Shown: positions 38,231 through 48,283 of the stretch, one piece after another
How the letters are laid out: each line of letters starts with the position of its first letter
Numbering within the stretch: the first letter of the stretch is position 1
NCBI GenBank assembly: GCA_023382975.1
Contig: JAHDXO010000009.1
Span: 1 to 64,000, forward strand
Source of the DNA: Pirellulaceae bacterium
Lineage (GTDB): Bacteria; Planctomycetota; Planctomycetia; Pirellulales; Pirellulaceae
Reading direction: 5' to 3'
Length of the DNA: 64,000 nt
The notes under the pieces: model-generated
What the model was told of the DNA's origin: nothing
Seen by the model: the letters and a program-made list of their open reading frames with translations, nothing else
The model's database searches: none
Position numbers and translations under genes: made by a program

Positions 38231-39793
38231 TTACTGGGGGGCCCGCTCCTGGACCCTGAAGTCGTCGAAATCGACGTGGCCGCCTGAGGTCTTGGTGGCG
38301 AAGTGGAAGAGGGCGAAGCGGTAGCCCATGAAGTGCGGTAGGGTGTAGGCCATTTTCAAGGGGCTGCCGATCGGTGTCCATTGCTCGCCGTCCAGGCTGT
38401 AGAAGAACTCGGCCCTGTCGGCGCGGTTGCGGTAGTCGCAGTCGAGTCGGAGATGAACCACGTTCTGCTCCAACGGGACGCTGGCCACTTCCTCGGGACG
38501 GTCGGTCTCGGCGCTGACCATCACGATCGACTTGACGCTGCCGACCTTCTTCACGCCAACGAATCCGTACTTCTTCTGAATCGCACCGAGACCGGCGAAG
38601 TCGCCGTCCTGCATGTGGCTGACGTCGATGGCGACTGTGGCAGAACATTGCGGACCGAACGTTCTTTGAGTCAACGTGTTCCGGGCGTTCAGGAAATCGG
38701 CATCGACTCGCCCCGTAGTCAAACGCAGCAAGCCGGGACGGGCTGTGAGCGACCAGTGCTGATTGTCGGGGTTGTGGTTCCACTGCCACGCCAAGGGCAA
38801 TTCGCGGTCGTCGGGACGCCGATCGAAGTCGTCGGACGCGACGATGTTGCCCAGCCCTCCTCGGCCGGCTGGGATATCCAACGTCATCGGCACCTTGCCA
38901 TCGACGCCGAGAACGGGCCAGCCGTCCTCCCAGCGCATGGGCACGATGAAGGGCACGCGGCCCACGGCGCCATGGTCCTGGAACAGGTAGGCGTACCACT
39001 TGCCGTCGGGAGTATCGATGATGCTCCCCTGCGCGACGCCCCGGTCGCGCAGGACAACGCGGCCTTCGTAGGGGCCGTCGATCTTGTCGGCCCGGTGGAC
39101 GATCTGGGTGCGCATGTCGCCGCGTGGCCAGCTAATGTTGAACAGATAGTACTTTCCGTCCACCTTGACCATCTGCGATCCTTCCGCCGACAGGCCGATT
39201 CTGCCTCCGGCCACCGCGCCGGCGTTGCGGATAATCACTTGGTCAACTCCTCCTCGTTTGATGCCGGAAACGTCGGCGGTGAGTTCAACGAGCCGGAGGT
39301 CGCCGACACCGAAGATCATGTAGACGCGTCCGTCGTCATCGAAGAACAGCGAATGGTCGTGCAGCGACGGCGAGAACGTGGACTCGGTCCACGGGCCGGT
39401 CTCGATGTTCTTCGTGGTGTAGACGTGGGTCTTGCGCGTTGTCGAGGAGAAGGTCGAGGCATAGAACACGCCATTGTGGTAGCGCAGACTGCTGGCCCAT
39501 GAACCCGCGCCATAGGCATTGCGACCGTTCTCCAACCGCAGCGCTTCGTTGTCCCCGAGCGTGTCGTAGGCGTAGCCGACCAATTCCCAATCGACCAGAT
39601 TCTTCGACTCCATGATGGGCAACCCGGGACTCATGTGCATCGTCGTGCTGCTCATGTAGTAGGTGTCACCGACACGAATCATGGCGATGTCGGGCACGTC
39701 GGCCCAGATGACCGGGTTGGTGGCGTTCTCAGCCCGGCAGACATTAACGCCGGCAAGGCTTGCGAGAACGAGCGTCACGAGCAAACGCATCAT
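38231..39793 (-). CDS. GH43-family glycosidase (arabinan/xylan side-chain), secreted
   Basis: A 520-residue secreted five-bladed propeller enzyme. Signal peptide (about 1-20). Catalytic candidates are the base Asp in IWADVPDIAMIRVGDTYY (Asp32 or Asp35), the transition-state Asp in HDHSLFFDDDGR, and the acid Glu in SAEGSQMVKVDGKYYL. After about residue 310 comes a beta-sandwich (DUF1349/GH43 C2-like) domain starting NIVASDDFDRRPDDREL. Start at 39793 with GGAGGT upstream (ATGATG; second codon possible). It overlaps the GH51 stop by four bases (ATGA), so the pair is coupled at the end of the arabinose operon. Likely attacks arabinan or arabinoxylan side chains together with GH51. Confidence 0.9.
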   Translation of the reverse strand: MMRLLVTLVLASLAGVNVCRAENATNPVIWADVPDIAMIRVGDTYYMSSTTMHMSPGLPIMESKNLVDWELVGYAYDTLGDNEALRLENGRNAYGAGSWASSLRYHNGVFYASTFSSTTRKTHVYTTKNIETGPWTESTFSPSLHDHSLFFDDDGRVYMIFGVGDLRLVELTADVSGIKRGGVDQVIIRNAGAVAGGRIGLSAEGSQMVKVDGKYYLFNISWPRGDMRTQIVHRADKIDGPYEGRVVLRDRGVAQGSIIDTPDGKWYAYLFQDHGAVGRVPFIVPMRWEDGWPVLGVDGKVPMTLDIPAGRGGLGNIVASDDFDRRPDDRELPLAWQWNHNPDNQHWSLTARPGLLRLTTGRVDADFLNARNTLTQRTFGPQCSATVAIDVSHMQDGDFAGLGAIQKKYGFVGVKKVGSVKSIVMVSAETDRPEEVASVPLEQNVVHLRLDCDYRNRADRAEFFYSLDGEQWTPIGSPLKMAYTLPHFMGYRFALFHFATKTSGGHVDFDDFRVQERAPQ

Positions 39794-42285
39794 GGCAACA
39801 CCTCCACGCGGATGCGAATGAACTGGACGGCCATCGCGGGGATGGTGTGCTGGAATTCGGGCGCGACCGCGATCTCGCCGTGGACCGGCACGACCAGATC
39901 GGGACGCTCGAACGTGTTGGTGGCGTCTTTTTCGCCGGACAGCGTGATCAGCTTGGCCCGCGGAGCAACCTGTTTCACGCCATCGAGAACGAAGGAAGTT
40001 GCCATCGGTTCGAGGAGCGGGTTGACCAGTTTGACGATGATCTCGTCCGCCGCGCGATCGAACGTCGTGGAAACGCTGATCGAGGCCGGCTTGGCGACAT
40101 AGTCGAAGACCTTTTCGCCGTTGATGTAACAGCGGATGCGGCTCGAACTGTGTTCGACCTTCAGATCGTACCACTGGCCGCTGCGAATCGAGCCGGGGCG
40201 ATCGACAACGACGGACCGTCTGTCGCCTCGGATGAATTGTTCGATGGCGTGTCGGGTGTTCTGCCAACCGCCCACGTTCCACCAGTAGCCGCCATTGCCG
40301 TCACGATCCGCGCCGAAGCGGACAAGGAAGCCCTCGGCGCCGCCGGTCTTTCGGGCTCGCACGGTGTACGTGACCGTTTCGCCGGTAAAGACCTCCGCTG
40401 CCAAGCTCATCGCTGGCGTGACCCTGGCGTCGGTTTGAACATAAACGCCGTCGTTCATGCGGAAAGTGCCGGCGCTCACCCGCCACCCGGCGGGATCGAG
40501 CTTGCGTCCGTTCACCGTGATGTCGGACACTTCGATCGCAGTGCTCCAAGATCCAATGCCCACGGTGTTGGAAACAGTGCCTTGCTGCGATTCGTCGATC
40601 GTCACGGAACTGGGAACATAGGCGTCCCCCTTGTTCTGCGCGAATAGTTGCTGCACGTAGTAGTTGGTGGTGCGCACAACTTGGCGATTGTCGAAGTAGA
40701 TCAGGTCGGGCCGCCACTGGCTGTTGTCTTCGCGGCCGAACAACGGCGCGTAACAGGTCATGTCCACCATGTCCGCGTTGCGTTCGACGCCCGTCAGATA
40801 CGCGGCCTCGGCCACGGCGGAAAACAGGGTGTTGCGACGTCCGGTGTCGTGCGCCGCATATTCGCCGACGAAGATCTTCGGCTTGCTCCGGTCGAAGCTG
40901 TCGAAGCGGTGCTGGTTCCGAATGAACCAGTCGGGCGATTCGTAATAGTGTTCGTCGGAGCTGTAGACATCCAACTCGGTCATCAAGTCGTACAGCGGCA
41001 GGCCCGGCCCGAGTCCCGACGTGCCGATGATCTTGATCTCCGGATGGGCTTCGCGGATCGCCTTGACAAAGTACGGAAAACGCTCGCGGACGCCGGGCGT
41101 GTCATGCTCCTCGTTGCCCAGGCAGATGTACTCCAGGTTGAACGGTTCGGGATGTCCCATCTCGGCTCGGACAGCGCCCCATTTGCTGGACACCGGACCG
41201 TTGGCGAACTCGATCAGATCGATCGCATCCTGGATGTGGGGCTGCAACTGGTCGATCGGCACGTATTGGATGCCGCGGAAACCGCAGCTTACGCCGACGG
41301 GAATCACCGGCAGCGGGGCCATGCCCAGATCCTTGCAGAGCAGGAAATATTCGAAGTACCCCAGTCCGTAGGTCTGGTGGTAACCCCAGAGATTCCAGTT
41401 GGGTTTGCGCTCCGCGACATCCCCGACGCTGTCTTTCCAGCGATAGATGTTGTCGAGTCCCCAGCCATGCGCGACGCAGCCGCCGGGGAAGCGGAGAAAC
41501 TTCGGATTCAGGTCCTTGAGCGCTTGGGCCAAGTCCTTGCGCAAGCCGTTCTTGCGGCCGTTGAACGTGTCTTGCGGAAAGAGCGAAATCATGTCCAGGT
41601 TCAACGTGCCCTGTCCCGCCGTGGTCACCACGAGTCGCCCTTTGTCGGTCGCCTTCGTTGCGGTCAGCACGCCTTCGAGCTTCTTCCAGGTCGCGTCAGC
41701 ACCCTGGAGAACGACCGAGCCGCAAGAAACGCCGTCCTCGTCCTCGACGGTCACGGTGATCGCGGAGTCGCCGTTCCAATCTTCCGTGCGGGCGTACAGC
41801 GAGGCGTCGTAGGCGGCTCCCTGGTCGAGCGTGACGCCGGAATAGCCGCTGTTGCTCATGCCGACCGCGCCCGGTTGCTCGATGCGCAATTGAAGGTAGT
41901 TTCGGTTGTTGTCGTTCAAGGGGGCGGTGTTGACCACTTGAGCCGTGACGCGGCCCCCGTTCCGCTCGACCTTGTCCCAAGCGTACAGCGGATGATATCC
42001 CGTGCCGCGGTGGGTTCTTTCCAGCGAGTGGTATTCGAACGACCGGTTCCGCACGAGTTCGGCGTACAGGCCGCCGTCCGCGCCGAAATTGATGTCTTCG
42101 AAGAACAGCCCGTACAGATGCGGGCTCAGCGGGACGGTCGGTTGTCTGCATTCGATGCGGATCTGGGTGGCGCCCGCTGGATCAGCGATGGCAACGCGGG
42201 CAGAGCCGAGCGTGGTGGCGAGGAACAGCACGACCGCACCGATGGCCAGCAGTGTACCAAGCTGTGGACGACGTTGATTTTTCAT
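39790..42285 (-). CDS. GH51 alpha-L-arabinofuranosidase, secreted
   Basis: An 831-residue secreted enzyme releasing L-arabinose from arabinan/arabinoxylan. Signal peptide (about 1-34), then LSPHLYGLFFEDINFGADGGLYAEL, the GH51 N-terminal signature. A CBM-like domain is inserted early (residues about 100-190), then a TIM barrel with acid/base Glu392 in CLGNEEHD and nucleophile Glu475 in IFVGEYAAHD. The C-terminal beta domain includes a concanavalin-like insert. Start at 42285 with GGAGA upstream. The symporter gene ends 164 bases upstream with a hairpin between (42367-42422). The product arabinose would feed the symporter and AraA/B/D. Confidence 0.94.
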   Translation of the reverse strand: MKNQRRPQLGTLLAIGAVVLFLATTLGSARVAIADPAGATQIRIECRQPTVPLSPHLYGLFFEDINFGADGGLYAELVRNRSFEYHSLERTHRGTGYHPLYAWDKVERNGGRVTAQVVNTAPLNDNNRNYLQLRIEQPGAVGMSNSGYSGVTLDQGAAYDASLYARTEDWNGDSAITVTVEDEDGVSCGSVVLQGADATWKKLEGVLTATKATDKGRLVVTTAGQGTLNLDMISLFPQDTFNGRKNGLRKDLAQALKDLNPKFLRFPGGCVAHGWGLDNIYRWKDSVGDVAERKPNWNLWGYHQTYGLGYFEYFLLCKDLGMAPLPVIPVGVSCGFRGIQYVPIDQLQPHIQDAIDLIEFANGPVSSKWGAVRAEMGHPEPFNLEYICLGNEEHDTPGVRERFPYFVKAIREAHPEIKIIGTSGLGPGLPLYDLMTELDVYSSDEHYYESPDWFIRNQHRFDSFDRSKPKIFVGEYAAHDTGRRNTLFSAVAEAAYLTGVERNADMVDMTCYAPLFGREDNSQWRPDLIYFDNRQVVRTTNYYVQQLFAQNKGDAYVPSSVTIDESQQGTVSNTVGIGSWSTAIEVSDITVNGRKLDPAGWRVSAGTFRMNDGVYVQTDARVTPAMSLAAEVFTGETVTYTVRARKTGGAEGFLVRFGADRDGNGGYWWNVGGWQNTRHAIEQFIRGDRRSVVVDRPGSIRSGQWYDLKVEHSSSRIRCYINGEKVFDYVAKPASISVSTTFDRAADEIIVKLVNPLLEPMATSFVLDGVKQVAPRAKLITLSGEKDATNTFERPDLVVPVHGEIAVAPEFQHTIPAMAVQFIRIRVEVLP

Positions 42286-42366
42286 GATGGTTATCTCCGT
42301 TTACGTGAGTCGATACGAACTTGTGACCGTGACAATTGTGGGATTCCGGGGATGATGATCACCATC

Positions 42367-42422
42367 ATCTTTCACCTAATCTGCCCAGCTCGAAGGCAAT
42401 GGGAGGAGATTAAGTGAAAGAT
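42367..42422 (-). promoter_or_regulatory. 16-bp stem hairpin between symporter and GH51
   Basis: The arms ATCTTTCACCTAATCT (42367-42382) and AGATTAAGTGAAAGAT (42407-42422) pair over 16 bases with one mismatch. A second, short palindrome GATGATGATCACCATCATC lies directly next to it, on the GH51 side. No T-run follows on the minus strand, so it may be a processing or attenuation hairpin that sets different expression for the intracellular and secreted halves of the arabinose operon. Confidence 0.6.
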
Positions 42423-42449
42423 TAAGCGAAAAATTAGCGGTTCCATGCA

Positions 42450-44195
42450 TCATCCACGGAAATACAGGTAGGCGGTGAGGATCGCAGCCAAGACGACGCC
42501 CGAAGCAAGAACATCGATCGTGCCCCAACTCTGGCGGCTTGCCTGTCGTTGCTGGTCCGTCGTGGTTCCAAAGGTCAAACCAGAGATCCGGCCGTAGTCC
42601 GGCGCGGGCGTGGCATAGCTGACGACCACCATGACGGTGCAGCAGACGGCGAGGATCAACATGCTGTAGTACTGGAAAAACATGTTGTTGACGATCCAAA
42701 GAAACGATCCCTCGGCGTAGGCGAAACCGTCGATCAACTTGACGGGTGTATCGATCGCCAAGCGAAACAGGCCCATGACGAAACCGACGATCAGAGCCGC
42801 CAGGCAGCCCGGACCGTTGAGCCTTCTCCAGAAGACTCCCAGGAAGAAGACGACGAAGATGGGTGGGGCCAGATAGGCTTGGACTCCTTGCAGGTAATCG
42901 TACAAGCCGCGGCCGCCTTGGATCACGGGAATCCAGGCCAGCCCGATCAAGACCATGATCGCCGTGGCGACGCGCCCGATCCACACCAGGCGGTGCTGGG
43001 AAACGCCGGAATGCAGCCGGGAGTAGAAGTCCATCGTGAACAGGGTCGCCGAGGCGTTGAAGACGCCCGCCAGAGAACTCATCAGCGCCGCCAGCAATCC
43101 CGCGACCACCAGGCCGCGAACCCCGGCTGGCAGGACCGTCGCGACCAGCAGGGGAAACGCTTTCTGCGCTTCGTCGCGGATGACTTTCCCATCCGCACCT
43201 ATCAATGCCTGCTGGAGGCCTTCCGAGGCGCCTGTCTTGGCCAGCGCGAAACAAATCATGCCGGGGATGATGAAGATGAAGACGGGCAACAGCTTGAGCA
43301 ACGCGGCGAAAATCGAGCCTCGCCGGGCTTCCGTCTCGTTCGGAGCCCCCAGCGTGCGTTGGACGATGTACTGATCAGTACACCAGTACCAGAGCCCGAT
43401 GACGGGGGCGCAGAACAGCATGCTGAGCCACGGATAGTTGTCGTTGAAGTACCAGGCCATGCGGCCGGTCTCTTTGACCGGCGCCCACGTGGCCACAACC
43501 CCCTCGGGAACCAACGGCTTCCACAGATTGAACATCTCGGAACCGCAAACGGCTCGCAATTCGGACCAGCCTCCGAGCGCCTTCAAGCCGAAGAACGTCA
43601 CCAGCACCGAGCCCAGCACGAGCACCAGAGTCTGCAGGGCCTCGGTGTAGGCCACCGCCCGCAGACCGCCCAACACGGTGTAGGCTCCGGTGAGCACGAT
43701 CACCAGGATGGAGCCAATCCAGAAGCTGTCCAACGGCCCGATTCGCATGTCCGGCAACAGAACGGAGAACACGATCCCGCCCGCAAAGATGCCCACGGCG
43801 ATCTTGGTCACGACGTAAGCAACCAGCGAGATCACGGACAACACCCAGCGGCTGGTGGGATTGAACCGCCGCTCCAGGAACTCGGGCATGGTGAAGACCT
43901 GCGACCGCATGTAGAACGGGATCAGCACCCAGCCCAGGACCAGCAGACACCACGCATGCAGTTCGTAATGGGCCATCGCCACACCGTCGGTGGCGCCGGA
44001 GCCCGCCAAACCGACCAAATGTTCCGAGCCGATATTCGACGCGAAGATCGAGGCCCCAACTACCCACCAGCCGAGATTTCGGCCGGCTAGGAAGTAGTCG
44101 TCGGCCGTGTCCTTGTTCTTGGCGATCACCCACCAGGCGACCCCCAGCAGCAGGCCAAAATATCCGGCGATTACTACCCAGTCCAGTGTTTCCAT
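42450..44195 (-). CDS. sodium:solute symporter (SSS family), arabinose candidate
   Basis: A 581-residue integral membrane protein, about 13-14 helices. Family landmarks: DTADDYFLAGRNLGWWVVGAS at the start, IFASNIGSEHLVGLAGSGAT (sodium-site helix), and GGLRAVAYTEALQTLVLVLG. SGLT-like members move sugars with Na+. Context (65 bases after araA, in the arabinose operon) points to L-arabinose, or an arabino-oligosaccharide, as the substrate; this is inference. Start at 44195; Shine-Dalgarno is weak (GAGAGAA). It occupies the place that araE or araFGH would have in enterobacteria. Confidence 0.9.
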   Translation of the reverse strand: METLDWVVIAGYFGLLLGVAWWVIAKNKDTADDYFLAGRNLGWWVVGASIFASNIGSEHLVGLAGSGATDGVAMAHYELHAWCLLVLGWVLIPFYMRSQVFTMPEFLERRFNPTSRWVLSVISLVAYVVTKIAVGIFAGGIVFSVLLPDMRIGPLDSFWIGSILVIVLTGAYTVLGGLRAVAYTEALQTLVLVLGSVLVTFFGLKALGGWSELRAVCGSEMFNLWKPLVPEGVVATWAPVKETGRMAWYFNDNYPWLSMLFCAPVIGLWYWCTDQYIVQRTLGAPNETEARRGSIFAALLKLLPVFIFIIPGMICFALAKTGASEGLQQALIGADGKVIRDEAQKAFPLLVATVLPAGVRGLVVAGLLAALMSSLAGVFNASATLFTMDFYSRLHSGVSQHRLVWIGRVATAIMVLIGLAWIPVIQGGRGLYDYLQGVQAYLAPPIFVVFFLGVFWRRLNGPGCLAALIVGFVMGLFRLAIDTPVKLIDGFAYAEGSFLWIVNNMFFQYYSMLILAVCCTVMVVVSYATPAPDYGRISGLTFGTTTDQQRQASRQSWGTIDVLASGVVLAAILTAYLYFRG

Positions 44196-44260
44196 GGTCG
44201 TGTTCTCTCAAACTGTGGGGGAAGCGGGTGGGGACGAAGTTCCAATCGACGAAGCCGAAG

Positions 44261-45739
44261 TCATCGAAGCTGTTGCTTGAAGCTTCGCAAGGATGTCTGC
44301 CCGTCGATGAACAGGCACTCGATGCCCAGCATCTCGGCGAAATCCTCGATATGCTCGGCGGTCGCGGCCTGGCTGAACACCGTGTGGTGCGGACCGCCGG
44401 CGTAGATCCACGCGGCCGCCGCCGTTTTCAAGTCGGGACGCGGCGCCCAGAGCGCGCGGGCCACGGGCAGATTCGGCAGGGGTTGCTCCGGGGTGACCGC
44501 GTCGATCTCGTTGACCAGCATCCGGAAGCGATCACCCAGGTCGATCATCGCCACGTTCACGGCGGGCCCCGGCGGAGCGGTGAAGACCAGACGCACGGGA
44601 TCGGCCTTGCCGCCGATGCCCAGCGGATGGATCTCGCACGAGGGTTTCCCGGCCGCGATGGTCGGGCAGATTTCCAGCATGTGCGCGCCGAGCACGAGCG
44701 GTCCACCGGGATGCAGGTGGTAGGTGTAGTCTTCCATGAACGACGACCCGCCCGGCAGCCCCGCGGTCATGGTTTTGACCGAGCGCACCAGGGCGGCGGT
44801 CTTCCAGTCCCCTTCCGCCCCGAAACCGTAGCCGTCGGCCATCAATCGCTGAATGGCGATGCCCGGCAGTTGATCTAGGCCGTGCAGGTCCTCGAAGGTG
44901 TCGGTGAATGCGCCCGCGCCGACGCTTTCCAGGAAGACGCGCAGACCAAGTTCCCCGCGCGCCGCATAACGCAGGGACTGGCGATGCGGGCCGCCGGGCT
45001 TCAGCGAGTCGGCCATGGCGTAGCTCGCGTCGTATTCCGCCACCAGACGATCGACGTCGGCATCGCTCACGTCCTGGACGCGCCGGACCAATTCGCCGAT
45101 GCCGTATCCGTTGACGGCCACACCCATCCGTACTTGGGCTTCCACTTTGTCGCCTTCGGTCACGGCCACCTGACGCATGTTGTCGCCCAACCGGGCGACC
45201 TTCAGGTTCCGCAGGTCATGCGCGCCGGCGGCCGCACGCATCCAAGCCGCAAGACGCTCCTGAACGTCCGCTTCCTGCCAGTGGCCCACCACGACCTTGC
45301 GCGTCTTGCCCAGCCGCGTACAGATGAAACCAAACTCGCGGTCTCCGTGTGCCGACTGGTTCAAGTTCATGAAGTCCATGTCGATGGTCGCCCACGGCAG
45401 ATCGCGGCTGAACTGCGTGTGCAGATGGAGCATCGGCTTGTCCAACGCCAACAGCCCCGCGATCCACATCTTGGCCGGCGAAAACGTGTGCATCCAGCAT
45501 ACCAGTCCCACGCAGTTGGCCGAGGCATTCGCCTCGCGGCACAACTGGGCGATCGATTCCGGCGTCGTCACGACGGGCTTGAAGACCACGTGGATCGGCA
45601 AGTTCCCGGAGGAGTTCAGCGCGTCGACCACCTGCCGACTGTTCTCGGCCACCTGGGCCAACGCCCGCTCGCCGTACAGATGTTGGCTGCCTGTGACGAA
45701 CCACACTTCCAAAGATTCAAAGCCCGGCTTTGCACTCAT
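44261..45739 (-). CDS. araA: L-arabinose isomerase
   Basis: A 492-residue cytoplasmic enzyme converting L-arabinose to L-ribulose. Begins [17 protein letters not shown], the AraA signature. The acidic metal-binding and catalytic residues appear in [18 protein letters not shown] and [36 protein letters not shown] and the [20 protein letters not shown] region are also family-typical. Close in length to E. coli AraA (500). Start 45739 with GGGAG upstream. Gene order araB-araD-araA is unlike E. coli's araBAD. Confidence 0.96.
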   Translation of the reverse strand: MSAKPGFESLEVWFVTGSQHLYGERALAQVAENSRQVVDALNSSGNLPIHVVFKPVVTTPESIAQLCREANASANCVGLVCWMHTFSPAKMWIAGLLALDKPMLHLHTQFSRDLPWATIDMDFMNLNQSAHGDREFGFICTRLGKTRKVVVGHWQEADVQERLAAWMRAAAGAHDLRNLKVARLGDNMRQVAVTEGDKVEAQVRMGVAVNGYGIGELVRRVQDVSDADVDRLVAEYDASYAMADSLKPGGPHRQSLRYAARGELGLRVFLESVGAGAFTDTFEDLHGLDQLPGIAIQRLMADGYGFGAEGDWKTAALVRSVKTMTAGLPGGSSFMEDYTYHLHPGGPLVLGAHMLEICPTIAAGKPSCEIHPLGIGGKADPVRLVFTAPPGPAVNVAMIDLGDRFRMLVNEIDAVTPEQPLPNLPVARALWAPRPDLKTAAAAWIYAGGPHHTVFSQAATAEHIEDFAEMLGIECLFIDGQTSLRSFKQQLR

Positions 45740-45770
45740 AAATCATGTCTCCCGACCGCGGCCGGCCGCA

Positions 45771-46460
45771 TCACTTCTGACCGTAGTAGGCCGCTGGTCC
45801 ATGCTTGCGTTGATAATGTTTGTCCAAGACGTAAGATTCCAACAGGGGCGCATCGCGGTCGATCTGAAAAGTCCCCAGCGCCATCTCGGCCACGGCCTCC
45901 AAGGCCACCGAATTGTGCAGCGAGCCCCGTGCCGTGGTTCCCCAGGTGAACGGCGCATGGCCGGCCACCAGCACCGCGGGCATCGCCAACGGATTTAGAT
46001 TCGCGAAACGCTCGACGATCACGCGGCCGGTGTTCCCCTCGTAATCGGCCGCGACTTCTTCTGCGCTCAGCGGGCGCGTGACGGGAACGGGCCCGAAGAA
46101 ATGGTCGGCATGCGTCGTGCCCAGGCAGGGAATCTCGCGGCGGGCCTGGGCGTACATCGTGGCATAACGGCTGTGCGTGTGCGTCACCCCGCCAATCCCG
46201 GTGAAGCAGCGGTAAAGCAAAACGTGCGTCGCGGTGTCGCTGGAGGGGTTCAAGTCGCCCTCGACGCGTTTTCCCTCCAGATCGACGACCACCATGTGCC
46301 CCGGTTCCAGCTTCTCGTACGGCACGCCGCTGGGCTTGATGACCACCAAGCCCTGGGCGCGGTCAAAGCCGCTGACGTTGCCCCACGTCAACGTCACGAG
46401 TCCGTGAGCCACCAAATCGCGGTTGGCTTGGCAGACCTGGGCCCGCAGTTCCTCCAACAT
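45771..46460 (-). CDS. araD: L-ribulose-5-phosphate 4-epimerase
   Basis: A 229-residue class II aldolase-fold enzyme converting L-ribulose-5-phosphate to D-xylulose-5-phosphate. The zinc ligands are visible in GGVTHTHSRYAT and GHAPFTWG; THADHFFGPVPVTRPLS, NVSGFDR and SSDTATHVLLYRCF also fit. Length matches E. coli AraD (231). The ATG at 46460 shares its A with the araB stop (TGATG), so translation is coupled. The frame upstream overlaps araB and is a shadow. Confidence 0.95.
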   Translation of the reverse strand: MLEELRAQVCQANRDLVAHGLVTLTWGNVSGFDRAQGLVVIKPSGVPYEKLEPGHMVVVDLEGKRVEGDLNPSSDTATHVLLYRCFTGIGGVTHTHSRYATMYAQARREIPCLGTTHADHFFGPVPVTRPLSAEEVAADYEGNTGRVIVERFANLNPLAMPAVLVAGHAPFTWGTTARGSLHNSVALEAVAEMALGTFQIDRDAPLLESYVLDKHYQRKHGPAAYYGQK

Positions 46461-48151
46461 CACTGGCCTCCCTGACGGACCCGATTGCGGATGGCGATCA
46501 GATCTTTCATGACGTGGTGCAGTTGGCCTTTGTATCCAGTCGTTCCAAACGCGTCGTGCAATTGCCGGTACAGGCCGTACAGATCGGCGTAGACCGCGGC
46601 CGACGCCTTGCGCGGCCGGAAGACGGTGGGCTTGGTGCCCGTCATCTTGCGCTGGGCCGCCGACACGTTGCGGTAGGCGCCGCCCGCCACTGCGCCGAAG
46701 ATCGCGGCGCCCAGGGCACACGTTTGCGCCGACCGGCTGACTTTCATCGGCCGATTGCAGACATCCGCGTAGATCTGCATGACCAGCGGGTTCTTCTCGG
46801 CGATCCCGCCGCAGTTGACGACTTCCTTGACGTGGACACCGTATTCCTCGAAGCGTTTGATGATCGTCAGCGCACCGAACGCCGTGGCTTCGATCAACGC
46901 GCGATAGATCTCCGCGGCCGTCGTATGCAGGGTTTGGCCGAGCACCAGGCCCGTCAACAGCGGGTCGACCAGGATGGTCCGGTTGCCGTTGTTCCAGTCC
47001 AGCGCCAGCAAGCCGCTGGCGCCGGGTGGAAGCTGTTCCGCTTCCCGCGTCAGTCGGACATGCGGATCCTGGCCATCGGCCGAACCGGAAGAAGCAAGAT
47101 GCTTGACGAACCAGTTGAAAATGTCGCCCACGGCCGACTGTCCCGCCTCCAGGCCGTACATGCCGGGCAGCACGGACCCGGGCACGATCCCGCACAGACC
47201 GGGGATGTCCTCTAGCGGTTGGTCCGCCGGCCAGACCGTGATGTCGCAGGTGCTGGTGCCGATGATCTTCACCAGCGTCCCCGGCTTGACGCCCGCGCCG
47301 ACGGCGCCCATGTGGGCGTCGAATGCACCGACGGCCACCGGGATCCCGGCGGGAAGTCCGACCTTCTGCGCCATCTCGGCCGTCAGTTCGCCGGCTTTCT
47401 GGTCGGAGGTCACGGCGCGGTCCGCATAGTGCTCGGCGACTCGGACCAGTTCCGGATCCAAGCGGCGAAGGAATTCCTTGCGAGGCAGACCGCCCCACGC
47501 TTCGTGATACATCGCTTTGTGTCCGGCTGCACAGATGCCACGCGGCAACGTGCCCGGGTCCGTCCGGCCCGTGAGAAAGGCCGGCACAAAGTCGGCCAAC
47601 TCGACCCAGGAATGCGCCGCCTCGAATACTTCCGGAGCAGTCCGCCGGCAATGCAACAGCTTGGACCAGTACCACTCGCTGGAATAGACCCCGCCACACT
47701 TGCTCAAGTATCCGTCTTTCGAACGAGCCGCTTTGGCCGTGATCTCCGCTGCCTCGCTCGCGGAGGTATGGTCCTTCCAAAGCCAAGCATGAGCGGCCAG
47801 ATTCTGCTGAAACTTCGGCTCCAGCGCCAAGGGCTTGCCGACGGCGTCGACCGGGATCGGCGTCGAACCGGTCGTGTCGACACCGATGCCGACCACGTGT
47901 TCCGGCTTGAACCCGCGATCTTTCTTCGCCGCCCGCACCGCCGCACCCACGGATTCGACATACCCGGCGATGTAGTCGGCAGGATTCTGCCGCGCCAGGT
48001 TGGGATCCTTCGCGTCGAGCAGAATGCCGTGCTCGCCGCTGGGATAATCGTAAACGGAATTCGCGACTTCCGTCCCGTCAGCAAGATCAACCACGACGGC
48101 CCGCACACTGTTCGTGCCGTAATCCAGTCCGATTGCGTACCTGGGTTCCAT
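46460..48151 (-). CDS. araB: L-ribulokinase
   Basis: A 563-residue FGGY-family kinase phosphorylating L-ribulose. The N-terminal phosphate-binding block is YAIGLDYGTNSVRAVVVD; later blocks are GIGVDTTGSTPIP, GAFDAHMGAVGAGV, IGTSTCDI and NNGNRTILVDPLLTGLVLG, ending with VNCGGIAEKNPLVMQIYADV, all typical of AraB. Start at 48151 with AGGGAG 7 bases upstream. It is the first gene of the arabinose operon, divergent from the XylR-type regulator, with paired TTGCGCAA boxes between. Confidence 0.96.
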   Translation of the reverse strand: MEPRYAIGLDYGTNSVRAVVVDLADGTEVANSVYDYPSGEHGILLDAKDPNLARQNPADYIAGYVESVGAAVRAAKKDRGFKPEHVVGIGVDTTGSTPIPVDAVGKPLALEPKFQQNLAAHAWLWKDHTSASEAAEITAKAARSKDGYLSKCGGVYSSEWYWSKLLHCRRTAPEVFEAAHSWVELADFVPAFLTGRTDPGTLPRGICAAGHKAMYHEAWGGLPRKEFLRRLDPELVRVAEHYADRAVTSDQKAGELTAEMAQKVGLPAGIPVAVGAFDAHMGAVGAGVKPGTLVKIIGTSTCDITVWPADQPLEDIPGLCGIVPGSVLPGMYGLEAGQSAVGDIFNWFVKHLASSGSADGQDPHVRLTREAEQLPPGASGLLALDWNNGNRTILVDPLLTGLVLGQTLHTTAAEIYRALIEATAFGALTIIKRFEEYGVHVKEVVNCGGIAEKNPLVMQIYADVCNRPMKVSRSAQTCALGAAIFGAVAGGAYRNVSAAQRKMTGTKPTVFRPRKASAAVYADLYGLYRQLHDAFGTTGYKGQLHHVMKDLIAIRNRVRQGGQ

Positions 48152-48236
48152 CGATATGCTCCCTTACCGGTTTCTGCGAACGCTACGCCGAATCTCCACA
48201 GACTAACGTCGGCGACACCTGTTGACTATCGCAACG

Positions 48237-48265
48237 TTGCGCAAAAAAATATCAGAATTGCGCAA
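48237..48265. promoter_or_regulatory. paired TTGCGCAA operator candidate in araB/regulator divergent region
   Basis: Two perfect 8-bp palindromes TTGCGCAA start at 48237 and 48258, 21 bases apart, i.e. two helical turns on the same face. They are followed within 13 bases by the GGAG of the regulator gene and face araB on the other side. Their placement between divergent genes of one pathway fits a regulator-binding site. The adjacent GCAACGTTGC is also palindromic. Which protein binds is inference. Confidence 0.65.
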
Positions 48266-48283
48266 GTGGACGGAGCAATGCAC

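Noticed and set aside
42549..44090. A 513-codon plus-strand open frame opposite the symporter gene
   Set aside because: Shadow of a transmembrane gene, rich in Asp/Gln/His, with no domain.
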